A DNA stretch of 64,000 bases. Source: CALESS01 sp041741455. GTDB taxonomy: Bacteria; Chloroflexota; Anaerolineae; Anaerolineales; Anaerolineaceae. Position 1 is the stretch's first letter, and each line of letters begins with the position of its first letter. The stretch is from assembly GCA_041741455.1 (NCBI GenBank), contig JBGSJZ010000008.1:54708-118707 (forward strand), written 5' to 3'. This document shows, piece by piece, positions 1 through 7,512 of this stretch. Under the pieces are notes generated by a model that searched no databases, had not been told where the DNA came from, and saw only the letters and a list, made by a program, of their open reading frames with translations. A program made the position numbers and the translations under genes.

Positions 1-818
1 ATCACCTTGGAGGAGAAATCCTCAGCACCAGCAGAAGAACCAGCGTTCAGCAAGATTAAGTCACTGGATTCAGCTGCATGCTGGACGCGCTGACAAATTA
101 AATCAAAATCATCGAAAGTTATCGGATGGCGCGTCGGTTCTCCGCCCCACTGACGAATTTGCCCGGCGAGAACAATTGAGTTGTATTCGATGATGTCTCC
201 CCTGGCTGGTGGTTGACCAATTGGAATCAACTCCGAACCGGTGGGCAGAATGGCAACTTGTGGTCGGGCTGCCACGAAAAGGTGGGTGTGACCACTGGCT
301 GCAGCCGCGCCCAGGTCAACTGGGCGTAGGACCTGTCCGGCAGGTAAAACGAGCTGGCTGGCTACGATGTCCTCCCCGAGTGGTCGAACATGCTGCCAGG
401 GGGTGGCGGCAGCCCGGATCCGGATGGAGGCAGGTTTTCGCAACTCGTTGGCCGGCTTGCCTTGCTGATCCAACGCTTCGACCTGTTCGATAGGAATCAC
501 AGCGTCAGCCCAATCTGGTAGGGGATCCCCAGTATCGATATATTGAGTTTGATCTGGAGAGAGCAGGATAACCGGTGAGGTGGGCATGGCCTGAATCGTA
601 TCTGCAGAACGTATTGCGAAACCGTCCATGGCGGATGCGTGATAGTGGGGTGAAGAAATCCTGGCCCAAACTGGTTCGGCTAACACCCGCCCAACTGCAT
701 TTTCATCCAGCGGGATGGATTCGGTCCTTAGGATTTTCCACAGGTTATTTTCGACCAGGGCGTTGTAAAATCGTTCCTGGGCTTGCTTCAAAGGAATATC
801 CTTGAGATAGACAGTCAT
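1..818 (-). CDS. MoeA-type molybdopterin molybdenumtransferase, C-terminus cut by window edge
   Basis: About 272 residues are visible from an ATG at 818, read leftwards and running off the window. The N-terminal part carries the MoeA substrate-site signature (ASAMDGFA, then DTGDPLP), followed by the domain-II region (LGEDIV) and the MoCF-like domain (LPTGSELI, then NAGSSAGAEDF). MoeA inserts molybdate into adenylylated molybdopterin in the cytoplasm. It lies 10 nt after a second moeA and is probably co-transcribed with it. In many bacteria this version (GSSAGAED instead of SGGVSVGD) is fused to a C-terminal periplasmic-binding-like domain; the rest of the gene is outside the window, so I cannot say whether that holds here. 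Family is clear; specificity for Mo or W is unknown. Confidence 0.88.
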   Translation of the reverse strand, partial: MTVYLKDIPLKQAQERFYNALVENNLWKILRTESIPLDENAVGRVLAEPVWARISSPHYHASAMDGFAIRSADTIQAMPTSPVILLSPDQTQYIDTGDPLPDWADAVIPIEQVEALDQQGKPANELRKPASIRIRAAATPWQHVRPLGEDIVASQLVLPAGQVLRPVDLGAAAASGHTHLFVAARPQVAILPTGSELIPIGQPPARGDIIEYNSIVLAGQIRQWGGEPTRHPITFDDFDLICQRVQHAAESSDLILLNAGSSAGAEDFSSKV

Positions 819-828
819 CGTTAATTCC

Positions 829-2064
829 CTATAAGATCACAACATTCACAAGATCACCACCTGGCAATCCATTTGATTCGGGAGGAATACAAATCACCCC
901 ATCCGCTTGAACCAGAGAGAAAATGAGATTGCTCTTAAAGAAAATCGGCTCTGCGACCCAGCCCTGGGGGGAAGAAACCAATTTGACCGGGATCCAATCT
1001 TCCCGCCCAGCCTGGGAGGGAAGATTTATCGTCAGGCTGGCCGGGATGCTGGCAGGAATCGCCGGCTTTTTTAATCCAGCCAATTTGTGGATGACCGGAA
1101 CCGCGAATAAACGTGCAATAACCATGGCAGAGACTGGATTCCCAGGCAAGCCGATGATGGGTTTTCCCTTGCAGACTGCCAGGATGGTAGGCTTGCCTGG
1201 CTTAATGTTAACCCCATGGACCAAGACGCCGGGATCTCCCATTTGCTGGATGACACGGGCGGTCAAATCCCGTGAAGAGGCCGAGGATCCAGCCGTGATG
1301 ATAACGAAATCGGAGTGTTCTAAGACTTCCTGCAATCGCCCACGAAAGATTTCCTCTCGATCTGGGAGGATCCCGTGACGGACAGGAATTCCGCCAAAAT
1401 TTTCAACCAGGGCACCCAGTGAGAAGGAATTAATATCGCGAACCTGTCCAGGACGTGGCGTCTGATCAGGGGAAACCACTTCATCACCGGAAGAAAGTAT
1501 GCCAACCCTGGGTTGGGCAAAGCAATTGATTTGTTGGATGCCCAGAGCAGAAAATCCACCGATTTCCTCAGGTCGAATGCGCTTGCCCTTTGACAGGATG
1601 AGCAGACCTGGTTTGATATCTTCACCGATCTTAAGAATGTTTTCCAACGGAGCGACAGGCCGCAACACTTCCAGATCACCTGTACCGGTTGTCTGGGTGT
1701 ATTCCAGCATGACAACTGCATCCGCACCCGATGGGAGCATGCCTCCGGTGTGTATGGGGGCAGCTGAATGGATGGACAGCGGTTGTAGAGCCGGGTGTCC
1801 CATCGGAATCTCATCAGCAAGATTAAGATATGCAGGAAGACTTTCAGAAGCGCCAAAGGTATCACTGGCATGCACAGCAAAACCATCCACCGTGGAGCGA
1901 TCAAAAGCCGGTAGGGGTTCTTTAGCCCGGATATCCTCAGCAAGAATTCGGCCAAGGGAATTTTCCACGGGCAATGGTTGTAATAATGGACTAGAATCTG
2001 GCAGGTTGTCCAACCAGATTTCCAGAGCTTCTTTCGGGGGCAGCAATCTTAAGAATTCAGACAT
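829..2064 (-). CDS. moeA: Molybdopterin molybdenumtransferase MoeA
   Basis: A 411-residue protein, normal MoeA length. It shows FDRSTVDGFAV near residue 65 (the MoeA DGxA site), HTGGMLPSGADAVV, KIGEDIKPG, the MoCF-like domain with ILSSGDEVV and ITAGSSASSRD, and a C-terminal domain starting near GLPGNPVSA. Role: molybdate or tungstate insertion into the pterin cofactor. The frame stays open to 2241, but residues upstream of the ATG at 2064 look non-coding and overlap the next gene, so 2064 is preferred; it gives 2 nt spacing to the upstream stop. Two adjacent moeA paralogues may divide Mo and W insertion or two different enzyme targets; this is inference. No other cofactor-biosynthesis genes are in view. 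Confidence 0.9.
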   Translation of the reverse strand: MSEFLRLLPPKEALEIWLDNLPDSSPLLQPLPVENSLGRILAEDIRAKEPLPAFDRSTVDGFAVHASDTFGASESLPAYLNLADEIPMGHPALQPLSIHSAAPIHTGGMLPSGADAVVMLEYTQTTGTGDLEVLRPVAPLENILKIGEDIKPGLLILSKGKRIRPEEIGGFSALGIQQINCFAQPRVGILSSGDEVVSPDQTPRPGQVRDINSFSLGALVENFGGIPVRHGILPDREEIFRGRLQEVLEHSDFVIITAGSSASSRDLTARVIQQMGDPGVLVHGVNIKPGKPTILAVCKGKPIIGLPGNPVSAMVIARLFAVPVIHKLAGLKKPAIPASIPASLTINLPSQAGREDWIPVKLVSSPQGWVAEPIFFKSNLIFSLVQADGVICIPPESNGLPGGDLVNVVIL

Positions 2065-2066
2065 GC

Positions 2067-2981
2067 TTATGAAGTCCACAGGGTAAATGTGATGAAATAA
2101 ACAGTTAGGATAAACGTGGCAGCAGCCGTCACATCCAGCAAGATCCAATTGGGCTTTGACCCGCGGGCGATACGCACCATCTGCCAGATCTGGAAGATCC
2201 CAATCGGAAGTGTGAGCAGGCCAGAACGAAGCAATGACCATGGAAGATCAATCAGAGCTGAAATCACCAGAACAAGATAGGCAACCAGAATTAACAAATT
2301 ATGCAAGGTCATCCCGTGCTGCCAGCCAAGGCGAACCATGGCATTGCGATATTGGTAGCGTTCATCTCGGGCATAAGTTCGTAATGAAGCCGCCAGCTGC
2401 AGGGCTATAAAGAGTGCTGTTAAAGGGAAGGTAAGAGGGGCTAAAAGGCGATGAAGTTCGCCATATTGGATGATAAATGCCACGGCTGGGGTTATGTTGG
2501 CGAGTAAAATTGCCTGGACCAGCTCTCCATAGCCTGAGTAAACCAGGCGAAACGGGGGGATTGCATACGCCAGGGCAAGACCTAAGCCCAGGCCAAAAAT
2601 CATCAGGGTAGCTGGATTGATGACGCCATTCGAAAATAGGATCACTGTCAACACGGCACCAATCGTCAATGAAGTGGTTCCCGCCAGCAGAACAGTATTA
2701 CGGTTGAGTGCTTCTGATTGCTGGCGAAGTTCATCATCCAAAATTTTTCGTGGATGTTTTTCGTATGGATTTGGTAGATCAAAAGCAAATTTCAGAAAGT
2801 TGAGGCTTAGCTGCAGCATGGTGATGCAGCCCTGGCCAAGGAAGTAGTAAATCCAATTGATTTGTCCGCCAAGGTAGACGGTCAATCCTGCGCCAAGTCC
2901 ATAAAGCATTGCCCCGGTCAGCAATTCAAGTAACCTGGCGTTTCGGATGAGTAAACGGAGCGGAGTCAGCTTTGGATTCAT
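2067..2981 (-). CDS. UbiA-like integral membrane protein (degenerate prenyltransferase family)
   Basis: About 304 residues with eight or nine hydrophobic segments. Overall pattern resembles MenA/UbiA prenyltransferases: a first loop motif LNFLKFAFD after TM2, YAIPPFRLVYSGYGELVQA in the middle (the MenA PxR..Y.G.GE pattern), and RTYARDERYQYRNAMVRLG late. UbiA enzymes transfer prenyl chains to aromatic acceptors using two Asp-rich loops. Here both loops are impoverished: the usual NDxxD becomes NFLKFAFD, and the second DxxxD is shortened. It may therefore have changed chemistry. The ATG at 2981 is chosen because it avoids overlapping the upstream gene; an in-frame start at 3014 is also open. 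Transcribed between moeA and the SDR gene. Confidence 0.6.
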   Translation of the reverse strand: MNPKLTPLRLLIRNARLLELLTGAMLYGLGAGLTVYLGGQINWIYYFLGQGCITMLQLSLNFLKFAFDLPNPYEKHPRKILDDELRQQSEALNRNTVLLAGTTSLTIGAVLTVILFSNGVINPATLMIFGLGLGLALAYAIPPFRLVYSGYGELVQAILLANITPAVAFIIQYGELHRLLAPLTFPLTALFIALQLAASLRTYARDERYQYRNAMVRLGWQHGMTLHNLLILVAYLVLVISALIDLPWSLLRSGLLTLPIGIFQIWQMVRIARGSKPNWILLDVTAAATFILTVYFITFTLWTS

Positions 2982-2988
2982 GGATTCT

Positions 2989-3726
2989 CTAAAGGATATG
3001 ATAACCACCATCAATGGTGATGGTCTGGCCGGTGATAGCGGGTTGTTGAATCAAGAAATTTATGGCTTGAGCAATATCCTCTGGCTGTCCAGAGACATGT
3101 AATGGCAAGCGGGATTGCAAATGTTGCCACTCATCTTTCGGCATTACCGGGTTGCGAAGAATCAATCCGGGGGCGATGGCGTTGACGCGGATTTGTGGGG
3201 CGTAAGTGCGCGCCAGCAAGCGGGTCAGGTCTTGCAGGGCTGATTTGCTCAAGTTATAGATAGCATACTTGGTCCAGGTTTTATGGGCACCTGTATCGGT
3301 GATGTTGATGATCCATCCATTCCTGGGCAGGATAAGCCGGGCTGCCTGTTGACTGCACAGCCAGGCAGCCCGGAGGTTAAGTGCAAAAATATCATCCCAA
3401 AGTTCAACCTGCGTTTGATCCAACCGACTGATCGGCATCAATGCGGCTGAATTTACAAGCCCAACTAATTCGACCGGCAAGGTGGAAATTTTCTGGAATA
3501 GATACTGGATCTGTCTGGGATCACGCAGGTCTGCTTGCAGAATGTGGACGGGTACCTCCAGTTTTTCTATCTCGACTGCAGTTTGCCTGGCTTCTGTTTC
3601 TGAGGTGTGAAAATGTAATCCGACCGAATAACCAGCTTTGGCCAGGGCTACAGCAATTACCCGGCCAATGCGATGGGCTGCACCGGTTACCAGAACCATC
3701 GGAGGAATAGAGGTTTTATTGGTCAT
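2989..3726 (-). CDS. SDR-family oxidoreductase, pteridine-reductase (PTR1/FolM)-like
   Basis: 245 residues, a classic short-chain dehydrogenase. The cofactor loop is TGAAHRIG, i.e. TGxxxRxG, which is the NADPH-binding variant typical of PTR1/FolM pteridine reductases rather than the usual TGxxxGxG. GLHFHTSETEA follows, matching the pteridine-reductase LHYHRS segment. The catalytic Ser of ordinary SDRs is replaced by Asp (INITDTGA), again as in PTR1, with YNLSK supplying Tyr and Lys. The C-terminal GQTITIDGGYHIL is a typical SDR end. Likely reduces a dihydropterin or related compound with NADPH. It sits directly upstream of the UbiA-like and moeA genes and 2 nt after the proline dehydrogenase gene. 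Substrate is inferred, not shown. Confidence 0.78.
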   Translation of the reverse strand: MTNKTSIPPMVLVTGAAHRIGRVIAVALAKAGYSVGLHFHTSETEARQTAVEIEKLEVPVHILQADLRDPRQIQYLFQKISTLPVELVGLVNSAALMPISRLDQTQVELWDDIFALNLRAAWLCSQQAARLILPRNGWIINITDTGAHKTWTKYAIYNLSKSALQDLTRLLARTYAPQIRVNAIAPGLILRNPVMPKDEWQHLQSRLPLHVSGQPEDIAQAINFLIQQPAITGQTITIDGGYHIL

Positions 3727-3728
3727 CG

Positions 3729-4694
3729 CTATTTTTTGAATAAGTTTGAAACAAAGAACCAGACGTTGGCCGGACGTTCTGCCAGTCTGCGCATGAAGTA
3801 AGGATACCAGTGTGTTCCATAGGGAACATAAACCCGAACCGAGTAGCCCGCCGATGCAAGCTCGTTCTGTAAATCCCGACGGATGCCATACAACATTTGG
3901 AATTCAACGGCTTGCTGCGGTAGATTCAATTCGGCAATAAAGCGCCGGGCCATAGCGATGCGCCGGGGATCATGGGAGGCAATGGCCGCCAGTGGAGGGA
4001 CGCGACCATCTTCGCTCAGCCTGGGTGAACCAGGCAAGCTGGCGGCTTGCAGCAGCAAGCGGGCAAGATGGTCATAGTTGGCATTGACATCTGCCATTTT
4101 GGGGTATGCCACCTCGGCTAATTCGTTGTAAGCGCCTTTACACAGGCGAATGGAAATACCTTTGGATGTCAAATCAACCAGATCTTTTTCAGTTCGATAC
4201 AGGTAGGCTTGTAAAACAATCCCAGTGTTTGTGAAGCCTTGCGCCTGTGCCCAGATTAGTGTTTGAATGGTTTTATCCGTCAATGATGAATCTTCCATAT
4301 CGATCCGGATAAAATTTCCAGATTGACTTGCGCTAGAAAGGATTTTCGTCAGGTTTTGGTGGAAATAATCCTTGTCAATGGTTAGCCCAAGTTGACTGAG
4401 CTTAATAGATACATTGGCTTGAACACCACTGACCTTAATTAAATCCAAGATTCTTAGAACTTCATCAGTTGAATGACTGGCATCTATGGAGGAGTTTGTG
4501 TTTTCTCCCAGGTAATCCAGGGTTGCATTGATCCCTTTTAAATTTAGCTCACGCACAACCTGAATGGCAGTCTCAGGGGTTTCACCGGCAATAAAGCGTG
4601 ATGCGACCCGCCAGCCGACAGGCAAACGGGTGATGGCGCGTTGTGCCCAATTTGCTTTTGAAAGGGAGATGAAGAAGGCGCGTAACATGCTCAT
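3729..4694 (-). CDS. Proline dehydrogenase (monofunctional PRODH)
   Basis: 321 residues, the length of single-domain PRODH. The FAD-binding TIM-barrel motifs are in order: TLDYLGE (around 58), VSIKLSQLG (around 95), FIRIDMED (around 128), VLQAYLYRTEKDL (around 160), IRLCKGAYNE (around 183), then a late YGIRRDLQ and VRVYVPYG. It oxidises L-proline to pyrroline-5-carboxylate, passing electrons to quinone. No P5C dehydrogenase gene is in view. Two starts are possible: ATG at 4694 or ATG at 4688; AAAGG lies better spaced before the second. Positioned as the first gene of the minus-strand run down to moeA, 68 nt downstream of the GGDEF gene. Confidence 0.92.
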   Translation of the reverse strand: MSMLRAFFISLSKANWAQRAITRLPVGWRVASRFIAGETPETAIQVVRELNLKGINATLDYLGENTNSSIDASHSTDEVLRILDLIKVSGVQANVSIKLSQLGLTIDKDYFHQNLTKILSSASQSGNFIRIDMEDSSLTDKTIQTLIWAQAQGFTNTGIVLQAYLYRTEKDLVDLTSKGISIRLCKGAYNELAEVAYPKMADVNANYDHLARLLLQAASLPGSPRLSEDGRVPPLAAIASHDPRRIAMARRFIAELNLPQQAVEFQMLYGIRRDLQNELASAGYSVRVYVPYGTHWYPYFMRRLAERPANVWFFVSNLFKK

Positions 4695-4762
4695 CCTTTT
4701 CAGAAAAATTCAAGTTGATTTTACCTTGAAAAAAAGCAAAAGGAGAACGATTATTGCTGAAA

Positions 4763-6778
4763 TCAGGAAGCGATTTCGACTCGATCCCGTCCCCGATCTT
4801 TGGCCAAGAATACAGCAGCATCTGCAGCACGCAATAAATCTTTGACAGACTGACCATGTTCTGGAAAACAAGCGATTCCTACGGAAAACGAGATGGGTTG
4901 AGGTGGCCGGGAGTCACTTTGAACAAACACTGAGTGAACAGCCTGACATAATTGTTCAGCTCTTTCACGGGTGATATCGGAACATGTTCCCGGCAAGATC
5001 AGTAAGAATTCATCTCCACCATACCGGCAAGCAACATCCTCTGCACGGATTGAATGAGCCAGAAGCCTGCCAACCTCGCCGAGAGCAATGTCCACATTGG
5101 GGTGACCATAAAGGGCATTAAGGTCGCGAAAGTGATCCATATCGATCATGATGACACTAACTGGTTTATTGATTCTGCGAGCTCGATGGATCTCTTTTTC
5201 AAGAAATTCTTCCATGTAGTAACGGTTATATAAACCTGTCAGAGGGTCATGAACGGCTTGTTCAGCCAGACCTTCCCGAAGTTGAATGTTGGACAGGGCG
5301 AGACCGAATTGTTCGGCCATTGCTGATAGAATTCGGAGGACTGTCTGATCGATTTCAGGTTGTGCAAAATTGGATTCCAGGTAAAATAAGCCGATCACAT
5401 TCCCTTGTTGGATCACTGGCATACATAAAGAGGAGCGGAATTCTGCGATCGGTTTGGAATGTGCACAAACCAATGTGCGATGTTCTCCTTGAACAAGGAA
5501 AGGAGCTCCTCGGCGCAAAGCCCAACATTCATCTTGCGATATTTTTGCGGTATATGGAGGATCGCCCCAATAAGTAGCCTGCACATAACCCTGAGTATCG
5601 GCAGCTAATAGGTAAATTGCCCCAGAATACAGTGGAAATAAGAGATTTGCATATTCGCCTGCTACTTCGAAGGCTTCTTTGGCCGAGCGGCATAGTTGCA
5701 GGTTATTGGTCATCTTCGTTAGGAGATTGATCTCCTTGGTTCTTTTTTCCAACTCTTCAACTCGCTGGTGGAGCTGTTGTTGTGCTTCAAAAAGAGCCAA
5801 TTCGGCCGTTTTCCGATCGGTGATATCTCGCATCGCACCGATGATGGTGAAACCTTGTGAAGTGGGGGATGTTTTAATGGGGCGAGTGATGGAATGCATC
5901 CAGCGGGTAACGCCTGATTTTGTGATGAAACGCATTTCAAAATCAACCGTCTGCCCTTGATGAATCTTCTTTCCTGCTTCTACCAGTAGACTACGGTCCT
6001 CAGGATGGGTAAAGACATCCATCGTTCCAGCTTCCATAACATCCTGAATCGTGTAGCCGGTGATGATTGAGAAAGAATCTGTGACCCACTCCAAATTATA
6101 AGAACCCGTGGGTGAATGCGAAATTGCAAAAGCAAAATCTGAGGTAATTTCACTAATCGCCTGATAGCGTTCTTCTGAAAACTTCAAGCTCTGGCTGATT
6201 TGCTGTTGCTTGGATATGTCCAGAACGATCAATAGAATACGTGAGTAAGTCTGTTCATGTCCCGGGAAAACCTTCCAACGGACATTCACATCCAAGCGCT
6301 CACCTCGGAGTGAGTAATTGATGCCATCCTGATTAAATGAAGTCTGACGATCCCAGATGGCTTGTAATTGACCCTTAAATAAATCCAAGGCTTCATCGTG
6401 GACAATGAGTGATAGGTTTTTGTTCAATTCGTGGTGGGAAGAAGCACCATAAAACGAAATGCCAGTCTGGTTCACAGAGATAATTTTTACCAATCCAACT
6501 GTTTCTTTAATAAAATTCGGATTTTTCTCAAAGAAGGACACCAGATCTGACACACCTTCTGTGCGCAAAGCATCCAGTCGAATTTTTACCTGGCTGAAAT
6601 CCTCCTCCCAAATTGAAACTGGAGCATGGTTAAACACACCCTTATAATGACTTTCATAATTTTCTAGGATGGAATTTGTTGCTACCAAGATAGCGCCAGA
6701 TTGGCGGAACTGCTCGATAAGCTGAGCGCGATTTTGTAAATCTTCGGGCAGGTGGAAGAATTCACTTTCTTTGTTCAT
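4763..6778 (-). CDS. Diguanylate cyclase with PAS, PAS, GAF and GGDEF domains
   Basis: 671 residues. An N-terminal PAS-like region (VFNHAPVSIWEED near 48) is followed by a second PAS/PAC (ITGYTIQDVME near 240, MRFITKSG near 280, GAMRDITDRK near 318), a short coiled coil (about 325-355), a GAF domain (about 360-505, FRSSLCMPVIQQGN) and a GGDEF domain. The active loop is YGGDEF near 587, and an RxxD inhibitory site (RAED) lies five residues before it, so both catalysis and product inhibition look intact. No EAL domain and no membrane segment: a cytoplasmic sensor making c-di-GMP from two GTP. Stands alone behind its own promoter region, divergent from the C25 surface locus, which makes control of surface traits by c-di-GMP plausible but unproven. 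Confidence 0.93.
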   Translation of the reverse strand: MNKESEFFHLPEDLQNRAQLIEQFRQSGAILVATNSILENYESHYKGVFNHAPVSIWEEDFSQVKIRLDALRTEGVSDLVSFFEKNPNFIKETVGLVKIISVNQTGISFYGASSHHELNKNLSLIVHDEALDLFKGQLQAIWDRQTSFNQDGINYSLRGERLDVNVRWKVFPGHEQTYSRILLIVLDISKQQQISQSLKFSEERYQAISEITSDFAFAISHSPTGSYNLEWVTDSFSIITGYTIQDVMEAGTMDVFTHPEDRSLLVEAGKKIHQGQTVDFEMRFITKSGVTRWMHSITRPIKTSPTSQGFTIIGAMRDITDRKTAELALFEAQQQLHQRVEELEKRTKEINLLTKMTNNLQLCRSAKEAFEVAGEYANLLFPLYSGAIYLLAADTQGYVQATYWGDPPYTAKISQDECWALRRGAPFLVQGEHRTLVCAHSKPIAEFRSSLCMPVIQQGNVIGLFYLESNFAQPEIDQTVLRILSAMAEQFGLALSNIQLREGLAEQAVHDPLTGLYNRYYMEEFLEKEIHRARRINKPVSVIMIDMDHFRDLNALYGHPNVDIALGEVGRLLAHSIRAEDVACRYGGDEFLLILPGTCSDITRERAEQLCQAVHSVFVQSDSRPPQPISFSVGIACFPEHGQSVKDLLRAADAAVFLAKDRGRDRVEIAS

Positions 6779-6804
6779 TTCACCATCTCCCTTTGCATTT
6801 GTCC

Positions 6805-6834
6805 ATTATTAATAATATATTAATTATAAGTCAA
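6805..6834 (-). promoter_or_regulatory. Probable sigma-70-type promoter of the diguanylate cyclase gene
   Basis: Read on the minus strand, TTGACT (6834-6829) is followed after 18 nt by AATAAT (6810-6805), in a very AT-rich stretch about 27 nt upstream of the ATG at 6778. A GGGAGA ribosome-binding stretch lies between. Inferred from consensus match only. Confidence 0.42.
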
Positions 6835-7047
6835 TGCATGGAAATTGGCCGATATTCCATGATCGAAATGCTCCTTTCCAATAGAAAGTCCTTGACCAGA
6901 TTACTTCCTCCTACAGGTATCCATAGATTGATCTAACTTTCTTCCAAAGGATCGGCTAGAAACCTGAGAAGTAATGTAAAATCATCTTCAGTGGATAAAT
7001 TCTGGCAATTAAAAAATTGTAAGATGTGCCGAATTTTTTATTGAATT

Positions 7048-7512
7048 ATGTCTCATAAATCTCACCAGCCATTTTCCTCATTTCTTCTGGCTATTTTTTC
7101 CATAGCATTTATTGCGGGTGGTGTTGTTCAGGAAAGATTAATGATGAATCGGATATATTGGAAAACATCAACCCAGACCGATCTGGTTGGATTTAATATT
7201 TTCCGGGCTGAAAGCAGGGAAGGTCCGTTTTTACCAATCAATGATGAGCTCATCCCGGTAACAGGTAACCGAATGACCGGAAACCGCTACGAATTCCTGG
7301 ATCGGGATGTGAGTTCTGCAAAAATATATTATTATTGGATTGAAGTGTTGCGATTCGATGGTACAAGAGAGCAGATGTCCATGATTGAAGTCACAACAAC
7401 CCCATTGGGAAGAATCTTCCTTTTACTGGGAGGTTTTTGTGGTCTTTTATGGGTTATCCGTCTGGCGTTCTTTAGCAAGCGACCAGTTTTACCTGAAAAT
7501 GGAGGTGCGTGA
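7048..7512 (+). CDS. Two-span membrane protein with fibronectin-III-like extracytoplasmic domain
   Basis: 154 residues: a hydrophobic N-terminal segment (about 10-27), a beta-rich stretch (about 35-118) and a second transmembrane helix (about 122-142) with a short basic tail. The beta domain reads IYWKTSTQTDLVGFNIFRAES, a fibronectin-like W(T/S)S..E/D..GF(N/Y)(I/V) pattern also present in the gene two places downstream. First gene of a tight four-gene set: its TGA is followed immediately by the GTG start of the next gene. No enzyme motif. Probably a membrane-anchored partner of the surface proteins encoded after it. Family not firmly recognised. Confidence 0.75.
   Translation: MSHKSHQPFSSFLLAIFSIAFIAGGVVQERLMMNRIYWKTSTQTDLVGFNIFRAESREGPFLPINDELIPVTGNRMTGNRYEFLDRDVSSAKIYYYWIEVLRFDGTREQMSMIEVTTTPLGRIFLLLGGFCGLLWVIRLAFFSKRPVLPENGGA

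Noticed and set aside
2065..2241. N-terminal extension of MoeA to 2241
   Set aside because: The extra 59 residues are Cys/His-rich with no MoeA similarity and overlap the UbiA-like gene; the ATG at 2064 gives normal length and tight spacing.
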